NCBI RefSeq assembly: GCF_018219155.1 | Contig: NZ_CP056123.1 | Span: forward strand, 1,807,505-1,871,504 | Length of the DNA: 64,000 nt | Direction: 5' to 3' | DNA from: Moritella sp. 24 | GTDB lineage: Bacteria > Pseudomonadota > Gammaproteobacteria > Enterobacterales > Moritellaceae | Part shown: in pieces, positions 61,313-64,000 of the stretch | Layout: every line of letters begins with the position of its first letter | Numbering within the stretch: the stretch's first letter is position 1 | Position numbers and translations under genes: made by a program | The notes under the pieces: model-generated | Seen by the model: the letters and a program-made list of their open reading frames with translations, nothing else | Databases searched by the model: none | What the model was told of the DNA's origin: nothing

Positions 61313-61365
61313 TTGACACAGGTAGACCACCCTGTCTATCATTGGAGGTAGACAGATCGGTCTAC
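61313..61365 (+). promoter_or_regulatory. Promoter of the HPP gene with two TetR operators
   Basis: TTGACA (61313-61318) and TATCAT (61337-61342), 18 bases apart, form the promoter. TAGAC-N6-GTCTA (61323-61338) covers the spacer and -10. The perfect repeat GTAGAC-N6-GTCTAC (61348-61365) lies just downstream. Both share the half-site GTAGAC, which fits a TetR dimer that blocks the promoter. Confidence 0.82.
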
Positions 61366-61381
61366 ATTCAGAGGAGGTTGT

Positions 61382-61840
61382 ATGAAAAAATCTATTTTTC
61401 CGATTGTTGCGGGGATGTTTGCAATGTTAACTATCGGTATATTGGCTTATTTGGGAAGTATCACAAATTCGATGCAGTGGTTAATGGCCCCCTTTGGTGC
61501 TACTGTAGTTTTGGTATTTGGTGTACCTGAGAGTCCACTAGCTCAGCCTAAAAACGTTATTGCTGGACACTTATTAACGGCGTGTATTGGTGTGTTATTT
61601 GTTGAATACATAGGTGTGGAAGCTTGGTCACTAGCTGTTGCAACTGGATTAGCTGTTACTATTATGCTACTTACAAAAACAACGCATCCGCCAGCAGGCG
61701 CTAATCCTATAGTCATCATGTTATCAGGTCAAAGTTGGGGATTTTTATTTACGCCAGTTTTAATTGGTTCATGTGTGATTGTTTTTTTTGGGTTAGTATT
61801 AAATAAGATTAGAACCTCGTATTTTGAAAGTGCTGAATAA
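61382..61840 (+). CDS. HPP-family membrane protein
   Basis: This is an inner-membrane protein of 152 aa with four helices and the signature THPPAGANPIV near residue 100 that names the family. HPP proteins have been linked to nitrite transport in plant and cyanobacterial relatives. GAGGAGG precedes the ATG by 5 bases. It is controlled by the divergent TetR gene through the operators upstream, and the HAD phosphatase gene follows 7 bp after its stop. Confidence 0.88.
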   Translation: MKKSIFPIVAGMFAMLTIGILAYLGSITNSMQWLMAPFGATVVLVFGVPESPLAQPKNVIAGHLLTACIGVLFVEYIGVEAWSLAVATGLAVTIMLLTKTTHPPAGANPIVIMLSGQSWGFLFTPVLIGSCVIVFFGLVLNKIRTSYFESAE

Positions 61841-61847
61841 GGATCTC

Positions 61848-62477
61848 ATGAATAAATGTTTACTCTTTGATTGTGATGGTACCTTGGTTGACAGTGAAAG
61901 ACTGTGTAATCAAGGGTTGGTCATTCAGTTTCGTAAACTTGGTATAGCACTGGATGCAGATCAACTGATGATGAAATACCGAGGTTGGGAATTAGAAAAA
62001 ATATTAGATGAACTGTCTAGTGAATGTGGCGTGATACTCCCTGACGATTTTATTGTCGAATACAGGCTCGCTGTTGCAGCGCTTTTCGAATCAGACTTAC
62101 AACCCATTCAAGGCATTAAAGCGGCGTTAGACAATCTCCCGTACCCAAAAGCTGTAGTATCGAATGGACCTACGCATAAAGTCGAACAAGCGCTCATGTT
62201 ATGTGGATTAAGTGAATATTTTGGTTCGCGTATTTACAGTGCCTATGACATCGGTGTGTGGAAGCCTGATCCTGCAATTTACTTGTTTGCCGTAAAAGAG
62301 ATGGGATTTGAGCCGAAAGACTGCATCGTGATAGATGATGGCCTTGTTGGGATTGAAGCAGGTTATAAAGCGGGCATAAGAACATTATTTTATAACCGCT
62401 TTAATCAAGATTGCGACTTACCGTCGGTAGTCAGCTTTAATTCTATGGCTGATTTAGTTGCACTCATTGAGAGTTAA
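61848..62477 (+). CDS. HAD-family sugar phosphatase (YieH-like)
   Basis: This is a 209-aa haloacid dehalogenase-like phosphatase. Motif I is LLFDCDGTLVDSE with both Asp residues, motif II VVSNGPTHK, motif III WKPDPAIYLF with Lys, motif IV VIDDGLVGIEAG. It resembles E. coli YieH (6-phosphogluconate/purine phosphatase) in motif spacing and in the cap sequence. The ATG at 61848 has AAGGATCT upstream; the frame is open to 61824 inside the HPP gene. It is co-transcribed with the HPP gene and ends 4 bp into the converging TSUP gene. Confidence 0.88.
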   Translation: MNKCLLFDCDGTLVDSERLCNQGLVIQFRKLGIALDADQLMMKYRGWELEKILDELSSECGVILPDDFIVEYRLAVAALFESDLQPIQGIKAALDNLPYPKAVVSNGPTHKVEQALMLCGLSEYFGSRIYSAYDIGVWKPDPAIYLFAVKEMGFEPKDCIVIDDGLVGIEAGYKAGIRTLFYNRFNQDCDLPSVVSFNSMADLVALIES

Positions 62478-63193
62478 ATTACAAAGACAGAAAAAATCAT
62501 CTTTATCGCTAACAGGCTGAGTAATAGCTTAATCGCGAATAGTAATCGGCTGTTGCTAGCGAGGCCACGTAATTTAGTCCCAACTAGTGAACCGATGACG
62601 GAGCCAACTATCATATATATAAGTAAACTAATGTGTTCGAAAAATGAAAACCCGATGAAACCAAAGACTATAATCTTTGCAATATGACTAATACTCATGA
62701 ACATAGAACTGGTGGCTATGATCTGGTTTTTACAGCTTAATTGTTTTGTTAATACACTGGTCGCGATTGGCCCTGTTGCACCGACAATAATCCCTAAACC
62801 TGTCTGAACTAATCCAATAATATAATAACTTTCATATTTTTTGATGGCGGTAGAAAAACGTGCATTCCACAAGTTGAGCAGGATGTAAGTGCCAATTGCG
62901 ATAGGGATATAAGTATTCGGCATGTTTACCAGCAAAAAACCAAATAAAGTGATGCCAACAAATGAACCGATGAGAAATTGAGGTAAGAGTGACCACTGAA
63001 CATCTTGAATAGAAAATAGCATTCGAGATGAGTTACTTGCTAATTGTGTAATGCCATGAATAGGAATAACGGTACTGGGATGTAGGTATAGCGGCAGTAT
63101 TGCAATAAGTAGCATACCGCCACCAAAGCCAAGTACGCCCGCCACAACGGATGTCAGGAATGATATAAGTCCAAGAATATATTCAATTGGCAA
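62474..63193 (-). CDS. TSUP (TauE/SafE)-family anion exporter
   Basis: This is an inner-membrane protein of 239 aa with about seven or eight helices. Family marks are GFGGGMLLIAILPLYLHPSTVIPIHGITQLASNSSR in the first half and the repeated VGATGPIATSVL in the second. TSUP proteins export sulphite, sulphoacetate or other organosulphur anions. The start is a TTG at 63193 with AAAGGAG 6 bases upstream, a clear case of a non-ATG start. It is 40 bp downstream of the LysE-family gene, probably the same transcript. Confidence 0.87.
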   Translation of the reverse strand: MPIEYILGLISFLTSVVAGVLGFGGGMLLIAILPLYLHPSTVIPIHGITQLASNSSRMLFSIQDVQWSLLPQFLIGSFVGITLFGFLLVNMPNTYIPIAIGTYILLNLWNARFSTAIKKYESYYIIGLVQTGLGIIVGATGPIATSVLTKQLSCKNQIIATSSMFMSISHIAKIIVFGFIGFSFFEHISLLIYMIVGSVIGSLVGTKLRGLASNSRLLFAIKLLLSLLAIKMIFSVFVI

Positions 63194-63233
63194 ATGTGAC
63201 TCCTTTAATTATTCATATCTGATTAATTGTGTA

Positions 63234-63845
63234 TCAGGTGATTTGCGTAACGATTTCGTTTATTACAGGGAATACAGACAGCATCAGCAATGCTGACATG
63301 GCATAGTTGAAGTACCGCTGATAACTGTCGTTCTTTAACCACTTTTTAAGCATTGAGCCAAATAACAGCCAAATACCGACACAGGGAAATGAAATAATAA
63401 AAAAGGTCAACGCTATGATTATATTTTGGCTGTAAAAGTCAGCGCCGACAGTTGTAAATGCGGCTATTGCACCTGTTGCGACGACCCACGCTTTGGCGTT
63501 AATCCATTGGAACAGAGCCCCTTTTATGAATGAAAACGGCTGTGCTTGTGTATCAGAGGCTAGGGTATTAACTGATGTAGCAATTAACCAAGCTAGATAC
63601 AGTAAATATAAGGTACCCACACACTTAATGATTAAATGTAGGCTAGGGAATAATTCAAATATTTGACCAAAGCCGATACCAATAAGTAACAGCATGACCG
63701 TAAAACCGACACAAATTCCAGTCAGTAATGGCAGGCTTTTCTTTACTCCAAAATTCACGCCTGATGTCATGACCATAATATTGTTGGGGCCGGGTGTGAC
63801 CGATGATGATATTGCGAAAAGTATCACTGCGAAAAAATAATCCAT
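63234..63845 (-). CDS. LysE/RhtB-family amino-acid exporter
   Basis: This is a 203-aa inner-membrane exporter with six helices. The signature is SSSVTPGPNNIMVMTSGVNFG at the start, followed by PLLTGICVGFTVMLLLIGIG, and KGALFQWINAKAWVVATGA in the second half. LysE/RhtB carriers export lysine, threonine, homoserine, cysteine or similar. It is the first gene of a short minus-strand pair with the TSUP exporter. The substrate is unknown. Confidence 0.9.
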   Translation of the reverse strand: MDYFFAVILFAISSSVTPGPNNIMVMTSGVNFGVKKSLPLLTGICVGFTVMLLLIGIGFGQIFELFPSLHLIIKCVGTLYLLYLAWLIATSVNTLASDTQAQPFSFIKGALFQWINAKAWVVATGAIAAFTTVGADFYSQNIIIALTFFIISFPCVGIWLLFGSMLKKWLKNDSYQRYFNYAMSALLMLSVFPVINEIVTQIT

Positions 63846-63912
63846 GAAATATCCATATGCTTGTATTTAGCCTGAATCCTTAGGCGGGTATTGAAAATAC
63901 TAACATTGAATC

Positions 63913-64000
63913 TTATGCTAGCTCAACGCTATTGATTAAATCTAACCTAATGGTGCTTAGGGCTTGGACCTTAAAGGATACGGTTCGAGTTTCAGGCATG
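63913..64000 (-). CDS. Possible 3' end of a minus-strand gene (cut by window edge)
   Basis: On the minus strand the frame is open from base 64000 to a TAA at 63913-63915 and encodes 29 residues (PETRTVSFKVQALSTIRLDL within it). Codon use looks natural. It may be the end of a gene that starts outside the window or a short chance frame; no family is recognised. Confidence 0.3.
   Translation of the reverse strand, partial: MPETRTVSFKVQALSTIRLDLINSVELA

Noticed and set aside
1-64000. CRISPR array, prophage, insertion sequence with transposase, tRNA or rRNA genes
   Set aside because: No regularly spaced repeats, phage structural genes, transposase motifs or tRNA cloverleaf were seen. The only mobile-type element is the MITE-like repeat in the prp operon.
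63846-64000. tRNA gene at the right edge (GGTTCGAGTTTC resembles a T-arm)
   Set aside because: No matching acceptor stem, D-arm or anticodon arm can be folded in the preceding 80 bases.

Overview
The window reads as ordinary, densely packed chromosome of an AT-rich marine gammaproteobacterium. Moritella or a close relative (Psychromonas, Shewanella, Vibrio side) is the best inference. The reasons are the divergent yejK / yejL-yejM locus, the metE/metR pair, a prpB-prpC-acnD-prpF methylcitrate operon behind a GntR regulator, a TPP-riboswitch thiamine salvage operon, pntAB, aspC, mrcB, and tandem OxlT-like transporters. The assignment is made from protein resemblance only; no rRNA, tRNA, phage, plasmid, CRISPR array or transposase gene is visible.

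Layout. 1-4.5 kb: the end of a PrpA/PrpB-type protein phosphatase, yejM, yejL, yejK and an unknown gene. 4.7-7.6 kb: a phasin-like protein, a large choice-of-anchor lipoprotein and a Dabb protein. 7.7-11.1 kb: metE and its activator metR, divergent, with recognisable MetR and MetJ sites between them. 11.2-16.5 kb: a two-receiver response regulator, a coiled-coil lipoprotein, an OmpR-type two-component pair and an unknown protein. 17.2-24.8 kb: pntAB, aspC and two tandem OxlT-like transporters with matching promoter boxes. 24.9-31.3 kb: a small outer-membrane barrel, mrcB with a TPR lipoprotein (candidate LpoP-type activator), and a cNMP/CBS/nucleotidyltransferase protein paired with a DEDDh exonuclease. 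31.4-35.85 kb: thiD-thiZ-thiX-thiY-tenA behind a TPP riboswitch. 35.9-40.7 kb: an unknown secreted protein, a four-gene exported Met/Cys-rich, DUF411, BNR and cytochrome c cluster, and a BCCT transporter. 41.4-48.6 kb: the propionate (2-methylcitrate) operon, interrupted by a MITE-like repeat. 48.7-53.6 kb: LprI-like protein, type II NADH dehydrogenase, YqhA, EAL phosphodiesterase, PAP2 phosphatase. 53.6-59.5 kb: a same-strand run of small enzymes (VOC, methyltransferase, three GNATs, GST, NTF2-like, racemase, PhzF) that looks like accessory DNA. 59.5-64 kb: a DSD1 D-amino-acid enzyme, a TetR/HPP divergent pair with clear operators, a YieH-like phosphatase, and TSUP and LysE exporters.

How the parts work together. 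metR/metE and the thiamine operon are textbook regulated units whose DNA and RNA control elements can be read directly. The prp operon turns propionyl-CoA into pyruvate and succinate by the AcnD/PrpF variant. The most promising under-described items are the Met/Cys-rich, DUF411, BNR and cytochrome c cluster (probably periplasmic copper or redox handling), the TPR lipoprotein beside mrcB, the OxlT duplication with strictly conserved upstream boxes and a frameshifted tail, the MITE inside the prp operon, and a free-standing terminator in a large intergenic region that may close a small RNA gene.
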